Assembly: GCF_900114825.1 (NCBI RefSeq)
Contig: NZ_FOUI01000015.1
Coordinates: forward strand, 19,077 to 83,076
DNA length: 64,000 nucleotides
Reading direction: 5' to 3'
Source of the DNA: Halopseudomonas yangmingensis
GTDB taxonomy: Bacteria; Pseudomonadota; Gammaproteobacteria; Pseudomonadales; Pseudomonadaceae
Position numbers and translations under genes: made by a program
Part shown: positions 22,054 through 32,446 of the stretch, one piece after another
Layout: each line of letters starts with the position of its first letter
Position numbering within the stretch: position 1 is the stretch's first letter
Notes under the pieces: model-generated
Database searches by the model: none
Seen by the model: the letters and a program-made list of their open reading frames with translations, nothing else
Told to the model about the DNA's origin: nothing

Positions 22054-22905
22054 ATGCTTCCACAATCCCGTAGCTCCCGCCTGCCCTGTGGCGGCCGGGA
22101 GCTTGATCTTTCCCGTACCCAGGTCATGGGTATCCTGAACGTCACCCCTGACTCGTTTTCCGATGGTGGACGCTGGAACAATCTGGATCAGGCGCTGCTG
22201 CGAGCTGAGCAGATGATCAGCGAGGGCGCCAGCCTGATTGATATCGGTGGCGAATCGACCCGCCCGGGTGCGGCACCGGTCAGCCTGCAGCAGGAGCTGG
22301 ATCGGGTGTTGCCGGTGGTCGAGGCGATTGCCGCACGTTTTGATGTGATCATTTCCATGGATACCAGTACGCCTGAGCTGATGCGCGCGGGCGCTGCTGT
22401 GGGCGCAGGGCTGATTAATGATGTGCGGGCCCTGCGCCGCGAGGGTGCGCTGCAGGCCGCGGCTGATAGCGGCCTTGCAGTCTGCCTGATGCATATGCAG
22501 GGTGAGCCACAGGTCATGCAGCAGTCGCCGGTTTACCATGACCTGTTGCACGAAGTCGGCACGTTTCTCGAAGAGCGGGTAAGGCTTTGCCAGCAGGCCG
22601 GCATACCCCGCGAGCGTCTGTTGATCGATCCGGGCTTTGGTTTTGGCAAGACACTGGAGCACAATCTGCAGTTGTTTGCCGATATGCCGGAGCTGGCGCC
22701 GCTGGATCTGCCGTTGCTGGTCGGGGTGTCACGCAAGAGCATGATCGGACAGTTGCTAGGCCGGCCGGTAGACGAGCGTCTCGCTGGGGGGCTTGCGTTG
22801 GCGGCGCTGGCGGTGGAGGCTGGTGCGCGGATTTTGCGGGTTCATGATGTGGCGCCGACAGTCGACGCGCTGCGCATGACCGAAGCTATACTGGCGCGCC
22901 GCTGA
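22054..22905 (+). CDS. folP: Dihydropteroate synthase
   Basis: Condenses p-aminobenzoate with the pterin diphosphate in folate synthesis; the target of sulfonamides. ATG 22054, four bases after the ftsH stop, gives 283 residues. Signatures: [27 protein letters not shown], and DPGFGFGK with GVSRKSM near the C-terminus. The preceding enzyme of the pathway, FolK, is encoded separately at 40101. glmM follows after 29 bases. Confidence 0.97.
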   Translation: MLPQSRSSRLPCGGRELDLSRTQVMGILNVTPDSFSDGGRWNNLDQALLRAEQMISEGASLIDIGGESTRPGAAPVSLQQELDRVLPVVEAIAARFDVIISMDTSTPELMRAGAAVGAGLINDVRALRREGALQAAADSGLAVCLMHMQGEPQVMQQSPVYHDLLHEVGTFLEERVRLCQQAGIPRERLLIDPGFGFGKTLEHNLQLFADMPELAPLDLPLLVGVSRKSMIGQLLGRPVDERLAGGLALAALAVEAGARILRVHDVAPTVDALRMTEAILARR

Positions 22906-22934
22906 GCGCGCCTTTCAGTACAGGGATTATACGC

Positions 22935-24278
22935 ATGCAAAAACGTTATTTCGGCACCGACGGTATCCGTGGTCGGGTCGGTACTCACCCGATTACCCCT
23001 GAGTTTGTGCTCAAGTTGGGCTGGGCCATTGGTACTGCCTTTCGCAAGGACGATGGATGCCGCATCATGATCGGCAAGGACACGCGGATATCCGGCTATA
23101 TGTTCGAGTCCGCGCTTGAGGCGGGTTTGTCCGCAGCCGGTGCCAATGTACAGCTGCTTGGACCCATGCCAACGCCAGCGATTGCCTATCTGACCCGGAC
23201 CTTCCAGGCCGATGCCGGCATTGTCATCAGCGCCTCGCACAACCCCTTTTATGACAACGGCATCAAGTTCTTTTCCGCCAGCGGTCGCAAGCTGCCAGAC
23301 GACCTGGAGCTGGAAATCGAACGGCTGGTGGATGAGCCTATGGAGGTGGTTTCCTCGGCGGCACTCGGCAAGGTGGTGCGGGTTGAGGATGCGGCTGGTC
23401 GCTACATTGAATTCTGCAAGAGCAGTGTGCCGACCAGTACCAGCTTCAAGGGCCTGAAGCTGGTTGTCGATTGTGCGCATGGTGCTACCTACAAGGTGGC
23501 GCCCAGCGTTTTCCGTGAGCTGGGCGCTTCGGTCAGTGTGATTGGCGTCGAGCCGGACGGGCTGAATATCAATCAGGGTTGTGGCTCCACCGATCTGGCT
23601 GCGCTGCGCAAGGCGGTACTGGATCGAGGGGCGGATATGGGTATTGCCTTCGACGGTGATGGTGACCGCGTGTTGATGGTTGATCACCTGGGCAACAGTG
23701 TCGATGGTGATCAGCTGTTGTATGTGATTGCCATGGAGTTGCACGGACGCGGTTTGCTGCGTGGTGGCGTGGCAGGCACGCAAATGAGCAATCTCGGGTT
23801 GGAGTTGGCGCTGCGTGAGCAAGGCGTCGAGCTGGTGCGTGCCAAGGTTGGCGACCGTTATGTGATGGAGGCACTGAAGCAGCGTAACTGGATTCTGGGT
23901 GGTGAATCGTCCGGGCATCTTGTCTGCTTGCACCATACCAGTACCGGGGATGGCATTATTGCCGCGTTGCAAGTGCTGCTGGCGCTTCAGCGCAGTGGCC
24001 AGAGTCTGGCCGAGGCCTGTCGCGGCATGACCCTCTGTCCTCAAACACTGATCAATGTCCGTTACGCCGCCGGAAGTGCAAGCCCTGTATCGGATGCGCG
24101 GGTAATTGATGCTGTGGCCGAAGCTGAATCGCGGCTGGGTGACAATGGTCGGGTCTTGCTGCGTCTTTCGGGTACCGAGCCTCTGGTGAGGGTCATGGTA
24201 GAAGGCCAGGATGCTGCCCAGGTCGAGCGTGAAGCTGCCTGGTTGGCTGATCAGGTGCGGGTTTGCTGCTCAGTCTGA
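22935..24278 (+). CDS. glmM: Phosphoglucosamine mutase GlmM
   Basis: Converts glucosamine-6-phosphate to glucosamine-1-phosphate for peptidoglycan and LPS precursors. 447 residues. The phosphorylated serine is Ser101 in [16 protein letters not shown]; the metal loop is DGDGDR; the sugar loop GGESSGH and the phosphate loop [15 protein letters not shown] complete the active site. The folP-glmM-tpiA-secG order is conserved in pseudomonads. Confidence 0.98.
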   Translation: MQKRYFGTDGIRGRVGTHPITPEFVLKLGWAIGTAFRKDDGCRIMIGKDTRISGYMFESALEAGLSAAGANVQLLGPMPTPAIAYLTRTFQADAGIVISASHNPFYDNGIKFFSASGRKLPDDLELEIERLVDEPMEVVSSAALGKVVRVEDAAGRYIEFCKSSVPTSTSFKGLKLVVDCAHGATYKVAPSVFRELGASVSVIGVEPDGLNINQGCGSTDLAALRKAVLDRGADMGIAFDGDGDRVLMVDHLGNSVDGDQLLYVIAMELHGRGLLRGGVAGTQMSNLGLELALREQGVELVRAKVGDRYVMEALKQRNWILGGESSGHLVCLHHTSTGDGIIAALQVLLALQRSGQSLAEACRGMTLCPQTLINVRYAAGSASPVSDARVIDAVAEAESRLGDNGRVLLRLSGTEPLVRVMVEGQDAAQVEREAAWLADQVRVCCSV

Positions 24279-24348
24279 ACGTGAGTGTCTGTTGTGCCGC
24301 GAAGGCAACTTGGGTACCATTGGCCGCCGCTTGAACGGAGAGGTTTGC

Positions 24349-25101
24349 ATGCGTCGTCCGCTGGTAGCCGGTAACTGGAAAATGCACGGCACACGACAGT
24401 CCGTAGAGGACTTGTTGCTGGGGCTGAATGGACAGGAATGGCCCGAGGCTGTCGAGTTGGCAGTAGCGCCGCCTGCCCTGTATTTGCAGCAGTGCGGCGA
24501 AGCCTTGCAGGGTTCTCCTATTCGGCTCGCTGCGCAAAACTGTGCGTGGCAGGCTGAGCCGGGCGCACTGACCGGAGAGGTTTCTCCATCGCAATTACGC
24601 GATGCTGGCTGCGAGTTCGTCCTGGTCGGGCATTCAGAGCGGCGTACCTTGTTCGGTGAAACCGACGCAGTGATATGCCGCAAGTTTGCTGCGGCGCTTG
24701 CGTGCGGCTTGCGTCCGATACTCTGTGTCGGTGAAACCCGAGAGCAGATGGAAGCCGGGCAGACTGCTGATGTGGTTGGCAGGCAATTGCAGGCGGTGCT
24801 GGAGGTTTTTGGTGTGGGCGGTCTGGCTCAAGGTGTTGTGGCCTATGAGCCGGTGTGGGCTATAGGTACTGGCCTGACAGCTACGCCAGAACAGGCTCAG
24901 GATGTCCACTCGATGATTCGTGGGCGACTGGCTCTGCTCGACAGCGATCAGGCAGGTTGTGTGCAGATTATTTATGGCGGCAGTGTCAAGGCTGACAATG
25001 CTGTGGATTTATTCGGTATGCCGGATATCGACGGGGGGCTGGTAGGTGGAGCCTCCCTCAATGCAGAAGAATTTGGTGCGATAGCACGTGCCGCAGGATA
25101 A
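24349..25101 (+). CDS. tpiA: Triosephosphate isomerase
   Basis: Interconverts dihydroxyacetone phosphate and glyceraldehyde-3-phosphate. ATG 24349, after the RBS GGAGAGG, gives 250 residues starting [14 protein letters not shown]. The catalytic lysine is in NWKMHG, the histidine in VLVGHSERR, the glutamate in [11 protein letters not shown], and the phosphate loop is GGSVKADN. The next gene, secG, begins five bases after the stop. Confidence 0.98.
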   Translation: MRRPLVAGNWKMHGTRQSVEDLLLGLNGQEWPEAVELAVAPPALYLQQCGEALQGSPIRLAAQNCAWQAEPGALTGEVSPSQLRDAGCEFVLVGHSERRTLFGETDAVICRKFAAALACGLRPILCVGETREQMEAGQTADVVGRQLQAVLEVFGVGGLAQGVVAYEPVWAIGTGLTATPEQAQDVHSMIRGRLALLDSDQAGCVQIIYGGSVKADNAVDLFGMPDIDGGLVGGASLNAEEFGAIARAAG

Positions 25102-25106
25102 ATGTG

Positions 25107-25469
25107 ATGATTGAAACGCTGATAGTTGTGCTGCATCTGATGGTTGCCATTGCCCTTGTTGGCTTGATTCTTATCCAGCAGGGTAAGGGTGCCGAAGCGG
25201 GTGCTTCCTTTGGTGCGGGTGCTTCCGGTACTGTATTCGGCAGTCAGGGGTCAACCACGTTTTTGAGCCGAATTACTGCAATTCTTGCGACAGTTTTCTT
25301 TGTCACTTCGTTGGGTTTGGCGTATTATGCCAGCGCCAAGGCAGGGGGTGAGCGTGATGCCGGTCTTCCGGTTCCGCAGGTACAGGTTCAGCAGCCAACC
25401 CTGAGTGATGATATTCCTGTTCTTGAGCAACAGGCTCCGGCGGGTGGTGAAGTGCCAGAGGTTGAGTAA
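25107..25469 (+). CDS. secG: Protein translocase subunit SecG
   Basis: Auxiliary subunit of the SecYEG channel, 120 residues. Two membrane helices (about 4-24 and 50-72) flank the conserved [24 protein letters not shown]. The C-terminal 45 residues are acidic and Gln/Pro-rich and vary among pseudomonads. ATG 25107 is preferred because AGGA lies eight bases upstream; GTG 25104, directly before it, is possible. tRNA genes follow immediately. Confidence 0.95.
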   Translation: MIETLIVVLHLMVAIALVGLILIQQGKGAEAGASFGAGASGTVFGSQGSTTFLSRITAILATVFFVTSLGLAYYASAKAGGERDAGLPVPQVQVQQPTLSDDIPVLEQQAPAGGEVPEVE

Positions 25470-25479
25470 GCAAGGTTTC

Positions 25480-25564
25480 GCGGAAGTGGTGGAATTGGTA
25501 GACACGCTATCTTGAGGGGGTAGTGCCTTAGGGTGTATGGGTTCGAGTCCCATCTTCCGCACCA
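25480..25564 (+). tRNA. tRNA-Leu (GAG)
   Basis: Class II tRNA of 85 nt with acceptor stem GCGGAAG/CTTCCGC and encoded ACCA. The anticodon stem CTATC/GGTAG encloses the loop TTGAGGG, giving anticodon GAG. A long variable arm (TGCCTTAGGGTGTA) and the T-loop TTCGAGT are present. It lies 10 bases after secG, the classic secG-leu-fMet-rimP arrangement, so it may be cotranscribed with secG. Confidence 0.97.
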
Positions 25565-25568
25565 AATA

Positions 25569-25594
25569 CAGGGTCTGCTTTGCAGGCCCTGTTT
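25569..25594 (+). terminator. Hairpin terminator after tRNA-Leu
   Basis: CAGGGTCTGC-TTT-GCAGGCCCTG forms a 10-bp stem (one G-T pair) followed by TTT and a T-rich stretch. Confidence 0.7.
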
Positions 25595-25612
25595 CATTTC
25601 AGGCATGTTCGG

Positions 25613-25642
25613 TTGCCTTGTGCGGCGTATCAGCAGTATAAT
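25613..25642 (+). promoter_or_regulatory. Probable promoter for tRNA-fMet
   Basis: A perfect TATAAT at 25637-25642 lies 18 bases after a weak TTGCCT. It is followed by GTGCGCCC, a GC-rich discriminator of the kind found at stable-RNA promoters. The start would lie about 10 bases before the tRNA. Confidence 0.6.
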
Positions 25643-25659
25643 GTGCGCCCAAGATTTGA

Positions 25660-25736
<77 letters not shown>

Positions 25737-25742
25737 GAACAA

Positions 25743-25765
25743 GGCCCCTCATGAGGGGCTTTTTG
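25743..25765 (+). terminator. Terminator after tRNA-fMet
   Basis: GCCCCTC-AT-GAGGGGC followed by TTTTTG. It separates the tRNA transcript from rimP, though read-through into the nusA operon is common in relatives. Confidence 0.75.
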
Positions 25766-25859
25766 TTAGCTGTCCGGAAACCGTGCTGGCCGCGGCGAGC
25801 CGGAGTTCGATGGGCCAAGGGCCCATTTTTTATTGATGCGTGAAACAGAGGCTGCAACA

Positions 25860-26315
25860 TTGTCCGGCAAACTTGCACAATTGCATGACATGCTGGCCCC
25901 GGCAGTCGAGGCTCTGGGCTTCGAGTGCTGGGGCATCGAATACCTTTCGCAGGGGCGGCATTCGCTGCTGCGTGTCTATATCGAACACCCCGAGGGTGTC
26001 ACGGTTGATGGTTGCGCCCTGGTGAGTAGCCAGTTGAGTGCGATTCTTGATGTCGAGGACCCGATTTCGGGCGACTACACTCTTGAGGTTTCTTCACCGG
26101 GTATGGACCGGCCACTGTTCACATTGGCGCAATACGCGCAATACAGTGGTGAGCAGGCACGTATCCGGTTGCGTACGCCCTATGAAGGCAGGCGCAATTT
26201 TCAGGGAATCATTCGCGGCGTCGAAGGTGACGAGGTGGTGGTGTTGGTTGACGAGCATGAATATCTGCTGCCGATCGACAGTATTGATAAAGGCAACATC
26301 ATCCCGCGGTTCTGA
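25860..26315 (+). CDS. rimP: Ribosome maturation factor RimP
   Basis: Needed for 30S subunit maturation. I choose TTG 25860: AGAGG lies eight bases upstream, and the protein then starts [25 protein letters not shown], like the relatives I remember. ATG 25836 would add eight residues but has no ribosome-binding site. 151 residues. The conserved [23 protein letters not shown] segment is intact, and the C-terminal SH3-like part ends [16 protein letters not shown]. It heads the operon with nusA and infB. Confidence 0.95.
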   Translation: MSGKLAQLHDMLAPAVEALGFECWGIEYLSQGRHSLLRVYIEHPEGVTVDGCALVSSQLSAILDVEDPISGDYTLEVSSPGMDRPLFTLAQYAQYSGEQARIRLRTPYEGRRNFQGIIRGVEGDEVVVLVDEHEYLLPIDSIDKGNIIPRF

Positions 26316-26365
26316 ATTATTACGGGCACTAGCGGCCCCTATGGATGCGTTAGGCGAGGCATACG

Positions 26366-27847
26366 ATGAGCAAAGAAGTGCTGCTGGTTGTGGAATCCGT
26401 TTCCAATGAGAAGGGCGTTCCGCCCGGTGTGATTTTCGAGGCACTGGAGTTGGCGCTGGCTACAGCCACCAAGAAGCGTTACGAGGACGAAGTTGATGTG
26501 CGTGTCGAGATTAATCGGCACACGGGCAACTATGATTCGTTTCGCCGCTGGATAGTGGTTGCCGATGAGAATTTTGATGATCCTGATCTGCAGTTGACCC
26601 TGGACCAGGCTCAGGAGCGTGACCCTGCACTGCAGATCGGCGATCTTGTTGAAGAAAAGATCGAGTCGGTCGAATTCGGTCGGATTGCTGCGCAGATTGC
26701 CAAGCAGGTGATTGTACAGAAGGTTCGCGAGGCCGAGCGTGCCCAGGTGGTTGATGCCTACCGCGAGCGTCTTGGTGAAATCATCAGTGGCACCGTCAAG
26801 AAGGTAGGGCGTGACAGCATTATTGTCGATCTTGGCAACAATGCCGAAGCTGTATTGCCGCGCGAGGAAATGATTCCCCGTGAAACCTTCCGCAGCGGTG
26901 TGCGTATTCGTGCCTTGCTCAAGGAAATCCGCACCGAGAATCGCGGCCCGCAACTGGTATTGTCCCGTGCCTGTCCGGAAATGATTATCGAGTTGTTCCG
27001 TATTGAAGTGCCGGAAATTTCCGAGGGGCTGATCGAGGTCATGGGTGCTGCACGTGACCCTGGGTCGCGCGCAAAGATTGCTGTGCGCTCCAAGGACAAG
27101 CGTATCGATCCGCAGGGTGCCTGCATCGGCATGCGCGGCTCGCGGGTTCAGGCCGTATCGGGCGAGTTGGCTGGTGAGCGCGTGGATATCGTGCTGTGGG
27201 ATGACAACCTGGCTCAATTCGTTATCAACGCCATGGCTCCGGCCGAGGTTGCCTCGATCATCGTGGATGAAGATACCCACGCCATTGATCTGGCGGTTGC
27301 AGAAGACAACCTGGCCCAAGCGATTGGCCGCAGCGGCCAGAACGTCAGGCTGGCCAGTCAGTTGACCGGCTGGACGCTGAACGTGATGAGCGAGGCGGAC
27401 ATTCGCGCCAAGCAGGAAGCCGAGACAGGCGATGTGCTGCGGCATTTTGTGGAAGAGCTGGATGTTGAGGAAGAGTTGGCACAGGTTCTGGTAGACGAAG
27501 GCTTTACCTCGCTGGAGGAAATTGCCTACGTACCCATGGAAGAAATGCTCGATATTGATAGCTTTGACGAAGATATCGTCACTGAGCTGCGGGCACGTGC
27601 CAAGGATCGCCTGTTGACGCGTGCGATCGCCAATGAAGAAAAGCTGGAAGAGGCACAGCCGGCAGACGATCTGCTGGAAATGGAAGGCATGGAACGTGCG
27701 TTGGCATTCCAGTTGGCTGCTCGCGGCATTGTCACCATGGAAGATCTGGCGGAGCAGTCGATTGACGATCTGCTGGACATTGAAGGTATTGATGAAGAGC
27801 GTGCCGGCGCCCTGATCATGGCAGCCCGTGCGCCCTGGTTCGAGTAA
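26366..27847 (+). CDS. nusA: Transcription termination/antitermination protein NusA
   Basis: Binds RNA polymerase and modulates pausing, termination and rRNA antitermination. 493 residues: N-terminal polymerase-binding domain (1-130), an S1 domain (from about 135, [24 protein letters not shown]), two KH domains (about 200-345, with [14 protein letters not shown] and [13 protein letters not shown]), and two acidic C-terminal repeats ending in [25 protein letters not shown]. It lies 50 bases after rimP and 60 before infB. The boxA at the end of this window would be one of its targets. Confidence 0.99.
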   Translation: MSKEVLLVVESVSNEKGVPPGVIFEALELALATATKKRYEDEVDVRVEINRHTGNYDSFRRWIVVADENFDDPDLQLTLDQAQERDPALQIGDLVEEKIESVEFGRIAAQIAKQVIVQKVREAERAQVVDAYRERLGEIISGTVKKVGRDSIIVDLGNNAEAVLPREEMIPRETFRSGVRIRALLKEIRTENRGPQLVLSRACPEMIIELFRIEVPEISEGLIEVMGAARDPGSRAKIAVRSKDKRIDPQGACIGMRGSRVQAVSGELAGERVDIVLWDDNLAQFVINAMAPAEVASIIVDEDTHAIDLAVAEDNLAQAIGRSGQNVRLASQLTGWTLNVMSEADIRAKQEAETGDVLRHFVEELDVEEELAQVLVDEGFTSLEEIAYVPMEEMLDIDSFDEDIVTELRARAKDRLLTRAIANEEKLEEAQPADDLLEMEGMERALAFQLAARGIVTMEDLAEQSIDDLLDIEGIDEERAGALIMAARAPWFE

Positions 27848-27907
27848 CGGTCGGTTGCACAAGACAACCATGCGTGAGCGCAAGGGCCCGACTGAGGAGA
27901 GATATGA

Positions 27908-30439
27908 ATGGCGGAAGTAACGGTCAAAGAGTTGGCTAAGGTGGTGGACACTCCGGTTGAGCGTCTGCTACAGCAGATGCAGGAAGCCGGTTTGCCGCAA
28001 ACCAGCCCCGATCAGCAGGTTTCTGATGATGAGAAGCAGCGCTTGCTGGCTCATTTGAAGCAATCCCATGGCGAGTCGGTGGTGGAGCCGCGCAAGATTA
28101 CCCTTAAGCGCAAAACCGTCAGCACCCTCAAGGTCGCCGGCAGCAAGACCGTGAACGTTGAGGTGCGCAAGAAGCGTACCTACGTCAAGCGTGATCCTGC
28201 CGAGCTGGAAGCCGAACGCCAGCGCGAGCTGGAAGAGCTGCGTGCTGCTGAAGAATCACGCCAGCAGGCCGAGGAGGCGCGGCGCAAGGCTGAAGAAGAA
28301 GCACGCCAGGCGCTCGAAGCCAGCAAGCAGGCAGGTCAGTCAGAGCCTGAGCCTGTCGCCAAGGTGGAGCAGCCCGCGGCCGCTGAGTCCGCCCCCGCTT
28401 CCGCGCCAGCACCTGCGGTGCCAGTGCCGGAAGTTACCCCGGCAGACGCACAGGCTGCTGCCGAAGCCAACCGCAAGAAGGAAGAGGCCCGTCGCAAAGC
28501 GTTGCGCTCAGATGAAGAAGAGCGCAACCGCAAGCGTGCTGGCGGACATGCGGGCAAGGAAAAGTCGCGTAACAGCGGCCGTATCATGGATGACGAAGAT
28601 GGCATGAATCGCCGCCGCGGTGGTGGTGGCAAGCTCAAGGCCAAGAAACGCAATCAGCATGGGTTCGAGAAGCCCACGGGACCCATTGTGCGCGAAGTAG
28701 TTATCGGCGAGACCATCACTGTGGCTGAACTGGCCCAGCGGATGTCGATCAAGGCCGCAGAAGTTATCAAGTACATGTTCAAGAATGGCACCATGGTGAC
28801 TATTAACCAGGTGCTGGATCAGGATACAGCGGCGATTGTTGCCGAGGATATGGGTCACAAGGTCAAGCTGGTGCGCGAGAGCGATATTGAAGACCAGCTG
28901 ACCGAGTCGATGAGCCATGAAGGCGAGCTGACGGGGCGTGCGCCGGTGGTTACCGTCATGGGTCACGTCGACCACGGCAAGACCTCGTTGCTCGACTATA
29001 TTCGTCGGGCCAAGGTTGCTTCCGGTGAGGCTGGCGGCATTACCCAGCACATCGGTGCCTATCACGTCGAAACCGATCGTGGCATGGTCACTTTCCTCGA
29101 TACCCCCGGCCACGCCGCCTTTACGGCCATGCGTGCGCGTGGTGCCAAGGCCACCGATATCGTGATTCTGGTGGTGGCGGCGGACGATGGCGTGATGCCG
29201 CAGACCGAAGAAGCCATCCAGCATGCCAAGGCAGCCGGTGTGCCTATCGTGGTGGCGGTTAACAAGATCGACAAGCCCGAGGCTGACGCTGACCGCATCA
29301 AGCATGACCTCGCAGCCCGTCAGGTTATCCCCGAGGAGTGGGGTGGCGACACCATGTTCGTGCATGTATCGGCCAAAGTCGGTACCGGTATCGATGAGCT
29401 GCTGGAAGCCATTCTGCTGCAGGCCGAAGTGCTTGAGTTGAAGGCCCAGCCTTCGGCGCCGGCACGGGGTGTGGTAATCGAGTCGCGTCTGGACAAGGGG
29501 CGCGGCCCGGTAGCTACCTTGCTGGTACAGAACGGCACCCTGCGTCAGGGCGACGTGGTGCTGGCTGGCTTCAACTACGGTCGTGTACGCGCCATGCTTG
29601 ACGAGAACGGCAAGCCGATCAAGGAAGCTGGTCCGTCGATTCCGGTAGAGATTCTCGGTCTGGATGGCACACCGGATGCCGGCGACGAGATGACCGTGGT
29701 AGGCGATGAGCGCAAGGCCCGCGAAGTGGCTTTGTTCCGTCAGGGCAAGTTCCGCGAGATCAAGCTGGCTCGCCAGCAATCAGCCAAGCTGGAGAACATG
29801 TTCGAAAGCATGGGGCAGGGCGAGAAGAAGGCGCTCAATATTGTCATCAAGGCCGACGTACGTGGTTCGCTGGAGGCGTTGCAGGGCTCGCTGTCCGATC
29901 TGGGCAACGACGAAGTGCAGGTCAAGGTGGTATCCGGCGGTGTTGGTGGTATCACCGAGACCGACGCCAACCTGGCGCTGGCCTCCAATGCGGTGATTTT
30001 CGGTTTCAACGTGCGAGCTGATGCTTCGGCACGTAAAGTGGTTGAAAATGAAGGTCTGGATCTGCGCTACTACAGCGTCATTTACGAGATCATCGATGAC
30101 GTCAAAAAGGCCCTTACCGGCATGCTCGGCAGCGATGTACGCGAGCAGATCCTCGGTGTGGCTGAAGTACGTGACGTGTTCCGTTCGCCGAAATTCGGCG
30201 CGGTGGCCGGCTGTATGGTTATCGAAGGTATCGTTTATCGCAATCGTCCTATCCGCGTGCTGCGTGAGGACGTGGTGATCTACGAGGGCGAACTGGAATC
30301 CTTGCGTCGTTACAAGGATGACGTTGCCGAAGTGCGTAACGGCATGGAGTGCGGTATCGGCGTGAAGAACTACAACGATGTACGCGTCGGCGATCGCATC
30401 GAAGTGTTCGAGCGCATTCAGGTCGCACGGACTCTGTAA
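27908..30439 (+). CDS. infB: Translation initiation factor IF-2
   Basis: GTPase that brings initiator tRNA to the 30S subunit. 843 residues. The N-terminal IF2 subdomain is followed by a long Glu/Arg/Ala-rich charged linker (about 90-230) and a basic segment with [19 protein letters not shown]. The GTPase domain has G1 GHVDHGKTS (about 351-359), the switch [10 protein letters not shown] and the NKID motif. The C-terminal domains bind fMet-tRNA. A RBS GAGGAGAG precedes the ATG. Internal starts giving shorter IF-2 forms are possible but were not resolved. Confidence 0.99.
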   Translation: MAEVTVKELAKVVDTPVERLLQQMQEAGLPQTSPDQQVSDDEKQRLLAHLKQSHGESVVEPRKITLKRKTVSTLKVAGSKTVNVEVRKKRTYVKRDPAELEAERQRELEELRAAEESRQQAEEARRKAEEEARQALEASKQAGQSEPEPVAKVEQPAAAESAPASAPAPAVPVPEVTPADAQAAAEANRKKEEARRKALRSDEEERNRKRAGGHAGKEKSRNSGRIMDDEDGMNRRRGGGGKLKAKKRNQHGFEKPTGPIVREVVIGETITVAELAQRMSIKAAEVIKYMFKNGTMVTINQVLDQDTAAIVAEDMGHKVKLVRESDIEDQLTESMSHEGELTGRAPVVTVMGHVDHGKTSLLDYIRRAKVASGEAGGITQHIGAYHVETDRGMVTFLDTPGHAAFTAMRARGAKATDIVILVVAADDGVMPQTEEAIQHAKAAGVPIVVAVNKIDKPEADADRIKHDLAARQVIPEEWGGDTMFVHVSAKVGTGIDELLEAILLQAEVLELKAQPSAPARGVVIESRLDKGRGPVATLLVQNGTLRQGDVVLAGFNYGRVRAMLDENGKPIKEAGPSIPVEILGLDGTPDAGDEMTVVGDERKAREVALFRQGKFREIKLARQQSAKLENMFESMGQGEKKALNIVIKADVRGSLEALQGSLSDLGNDEVQVKVVSGGVGGITETDANLALASNAVIFGFNVRADASARKVVENEGLDLRYYSVIYEIIDDVKKALTGMLGSDVREQILGVAEVRDVFRSPKFGAVAGCMVIEGIVYRNRPIRVLREDVVIYEGELESLRRYKDDVAEVRNGMECGIGVKNYNDVRVGDRIEVFERIQVARTL

Positions 30440-30451
30440 GACGGTACCAGG

Positions 30452-30497
30452 CGGCAAGCGGCCGACGGCAGATACAGGCTGTCGTGTGCGCTTGCCG
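30452..30497. repeat. Inverted repeat in the infB-rbfA gap
   Basis: CGGCAAGCG at 30452-30460 is matched by CGCTTGCCG at 30489-30497, with 28 bases between. A second nearby block CGTTTGCCGTTT extends the similarity. Together with the following heptamer repeat it makes up an apparently inserted stretch, since this gap is short in the relatives I remember. Confidence 0.5.
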
Positions 30498-30547
30498 TTT
30501 GCCGTTTCCGGGGGCACGCACAGGTTGCGAGGCTGCCCCATACTGAT

Positions 30548-30582
30548 GCAGCTTGCAGCTTGCAGCTTGCAGCTTGCAGCTT
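30548..30582. repeat. Tandem heptamer repeat (GCAGCTT) x5
   Basis: Five exact copies of GCAGCTT occupy 30548-30582, ending 11 bases before the rbfA ATG. Because the unit length is seven and the array borders the ribosome-binding region (AGAGG), changes in copy number could alter the leader but not a reading frame. Confidence 0.9.
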
Positions 30583-30593
30583 TAGAGGTTGTT

Positions 30594-30980
30594 ATGGCCA
30601 AAGAATACAGCCGTACCCAGCGGGTCGGCGATCAGATGCAGCGCGAACTGGCGCAACTTATCCAGCGCGAGGTGCGCGATCCGCGTCTGGGCATGGTGAC
30701 CCTGACGGCGGTCGATGTCAGTCGCGATCTGGCACATGCCAAGGTGTTCTTTACCCTGCTGGGCAAGGACAGTGCCGAGGATATCGAACTGAATCTTGAG
30801 ATTCTCAAGGATTCTGCTGGCTTTTTGCGCATGCTGCTCGGCAAATCAATGAAAATGCGCAGTATTCCGCAGTTGCATTTCCACTACGACGAGAGTGTAC
30901 GCCGGGGCGTACACCTGTCCAGTCTGATCGAGCAGGCAGTGGCTGAGGATAAGCGCCACGACAAGGGCGAGCAGGAGTAA
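30594..30980 (+). CDS. rbfA: Ribosome-binding factor A
   Basis: KH-like protein required for 30S maturation and cold adaptation. ATG 30594 after AGAGG gives 128 residues starting [33 protein letters not shown]. The RNA-binding AxG-type region lies around [26 protein letters not shown]. The longer upstream frame overlapping infB is rejected. truB follows after three bases. Confidence 0.97.
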   Translation: MAKEYSRTQRVGDQMQRELAQLIQREVRDPRLGMVTLTAVDVSRDLAHAKVFFTLLGKDSAEDIELNLEILKDSAGFLRMLLGKSMKMRSIPQLHFHYDESVRRGVHLSSLIEQAVAEDKRHDKGEQE

Positions 30981-30983
30981 CGG

Positions 30984-31904
30984 GTGACCGGCAAACGCAA
31001 CAAGCGCCGTGACATTGACGGCATTCTGATTCTCGACAAGCCGCTTGGCATGACCTCCAACGCGGCCCTGCAAAAGGTCCGCTGGCTGTTCAATGCGAAC
31101 AAGGGCGGACATACCGGTAGCCTTGATCCACTGGCCACCGGGGTGCTGCCACTGTGCCTGGGCGAGGCGACCAAGTTTTCCCAGTTTCTGCTGGATGCCG
31201 ACAAGGCCTATGTCACCGAGGCGCGTCTGGGCATCACTACCACCACCGCCGATGCCGAGGGTGACGTGCTGCAAGTACGCCCGGTGAATATTGATCTGGC
31301 CCAGGTGGAAGCACTGTTGCCGCGTTTTAGCGGGGATATCCAGCAGGTGCCGCCGATGTATTCGGCGCTGAAAAAGGATGGTCAGCCGCTCTACAAGCTG
31401 GCGCGTGCCGGCGAAACGGTGGAGCGTCAGCCGCGATCTGTTAGAATCAGCCAATTGCGTGTGCTTGGCCTGGAGGGTGATCGACTTCGGCTGGAGGTGC
31501 ATTGCAGCAAGGGTACCTATATCCGCAGTCTGGTCGAGGACCTTGGCGAGGCGCTGGGCTGCGGCGCACATGTATCCGAATTGCGGCGCATTCAGGCTGG
31601 GCCGTTTGATCAGGCGCAACAGATTACTCTGGCACAACTCGAACAGTTGCATGCCGAGGGCGGCGCCGAGGCGCTGGATCATTTGCTGCTGCCTTCGGAT
31701 AGCGGTCTTGGGCAGTTTCCGGCCCTTGAGCTGACCGAACAGACTGCCTACTACCTGAACCACGGGCAGGCGGTCAGGGTGCCCGGAGCGCCAGCGTTCG
31801 GTACGGTCAGGCTGTATGCGCCTGGGAGCGGATTTATCGGCATCGGTGAGATGACCGACGATGCCCGCGTGGCGCCAAAGCGTCTGGTACGCTTTACTGA
31901 ATGA
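30984..31904 (+). CDS. truB: tRNA pseudouridine-55 synthase TruB
   Basis: Makes pseudouridine 55 in the T-loop of all tRNAs. 306 residues from GTG 30984, three bases after rbfA. The catalytic aspartate is Asp48 in [33 protein letters not shown] and the C-terminal PUA domain (about 235-306) follow. A hairpin CATCACCG-CCAG-CGGTGATG just after the stop (31912-31931) may mark partial termination. Confidence 0.98.
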   Translation: MTGKRNKRRDIDGILILDKPLGMTSNAALQKVRWLFNANKGGHTGSLDPLATGVLPLCLGEATKFSQFLLDADKAYVTEARLGITTTTADAEGDVLQVRPVNIDLAQVEALLPRFSGDIQQVPPMYSALKKDGQPLYKLARAGETVERQPRSVRISQLRVLGLEGDRLRLEVHCSKGTYIRSLVEDLGEALGCGAHVSELRRIQAGPFDQAQQITLAQLEQLHAEGGAEALDHLLLPSDSGLGQFPALELTEQTAYYLNHGQAVRVPGAPAFGTVRLYAPGSGFIGIGEMTDDARVAPKRLVRFTE

Positions 31905-32044
31905 GTTTGTGCATCACCGCCAGCGGTGATGTCTGATGTCGACCCGGGAGGGTCACACCGAGGGTGGCTGTCAACAGGCACGGTCATTCCTCGTTACAAA
32001 ACACGGGACAGCGTCCCGGCCTGTTACCTCAGAGGAAATGCATC

Positions 32045-32314
32045 ATGGCACTGAGCGTTGAAGAAAAGGCTGCAATCGTAACCGAGTACAAGCGTGGCGA
32101 AGGTGATACCGGTTCTCCGGAAGTCCAGGTCGCTCTGTTGACTGCAAACATCAACAAGCTGCAGGGGCACTTCAAGGACAACAAGAAGGATCACCATTCC
32201 CGTCGTGGTCTGATCCGCATGGTAAACCAGCGCCGCAAGCTGCTGGACTACCTGAAGTCCAAGGACACCACCCGCTATACCGATCTGATCGGCCGTCTGG
32301 GCCTGCGTCGCTGA
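32045..32314 (+). CDS. rpsO: 30S ribosomal protein S15
   Basis: Primary binder of 16S rRNA, 89 residues, starting [28 protein letters not shown]. The RNA-binding [22 protein letters not shown] motif is intact. AGAGGA precedes ATG 32045. In E. coli S15 represses its own translation through a leader pseudoknot; the 140-base leader here is long enough, but I cannot fold it reliably. It is paired with pnp, as in most bacteria. Confidence 0.98.
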   Translation: MALSVEEKAAIVTEYKRGEGDTGSPEVQVALLTANINKLQGHFKDNKKDHHSRRGLIRMVNQRRKLLDYLKSKDTTRYTDLIGRLGLRR

Positions 32315-32324
32315 TGCATGCCCT

Positions 32325-32364
32325 GAAGCCGGCACAGCCGCCAGCAGGCGGTGGTGCCGGCTTC
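32325..32364 (+). promoter_or_regulatory. Hairpin between rpsO and pnp
   Basis: GAAGCCGGCAC (32325-32335) pairs with GTGCCGGCTTC (32354-32364), enclosing a GC-rich inner stem. In E. coli the same gap has an attenuator and an RNase III site through which PNPase limits its own synthesis. This hairpin is in the right place for such a role, which is inferred by position only. Confidence 0.6.
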
Positions 32365-32446
32365 CTTTGGACATGTCCGGGTCCGATACCCGCCCATGCC
32401 CAGGATTCCGCCACAAGGCAAGTAAAGAGAAGAGAGAGAAGCAACC

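Noticed and set aside
30548..30582. Possible CRISPR-like repeat
   Set aside because: The unit is only 7 bases with no spacers, so it is a simple tandem repeat.
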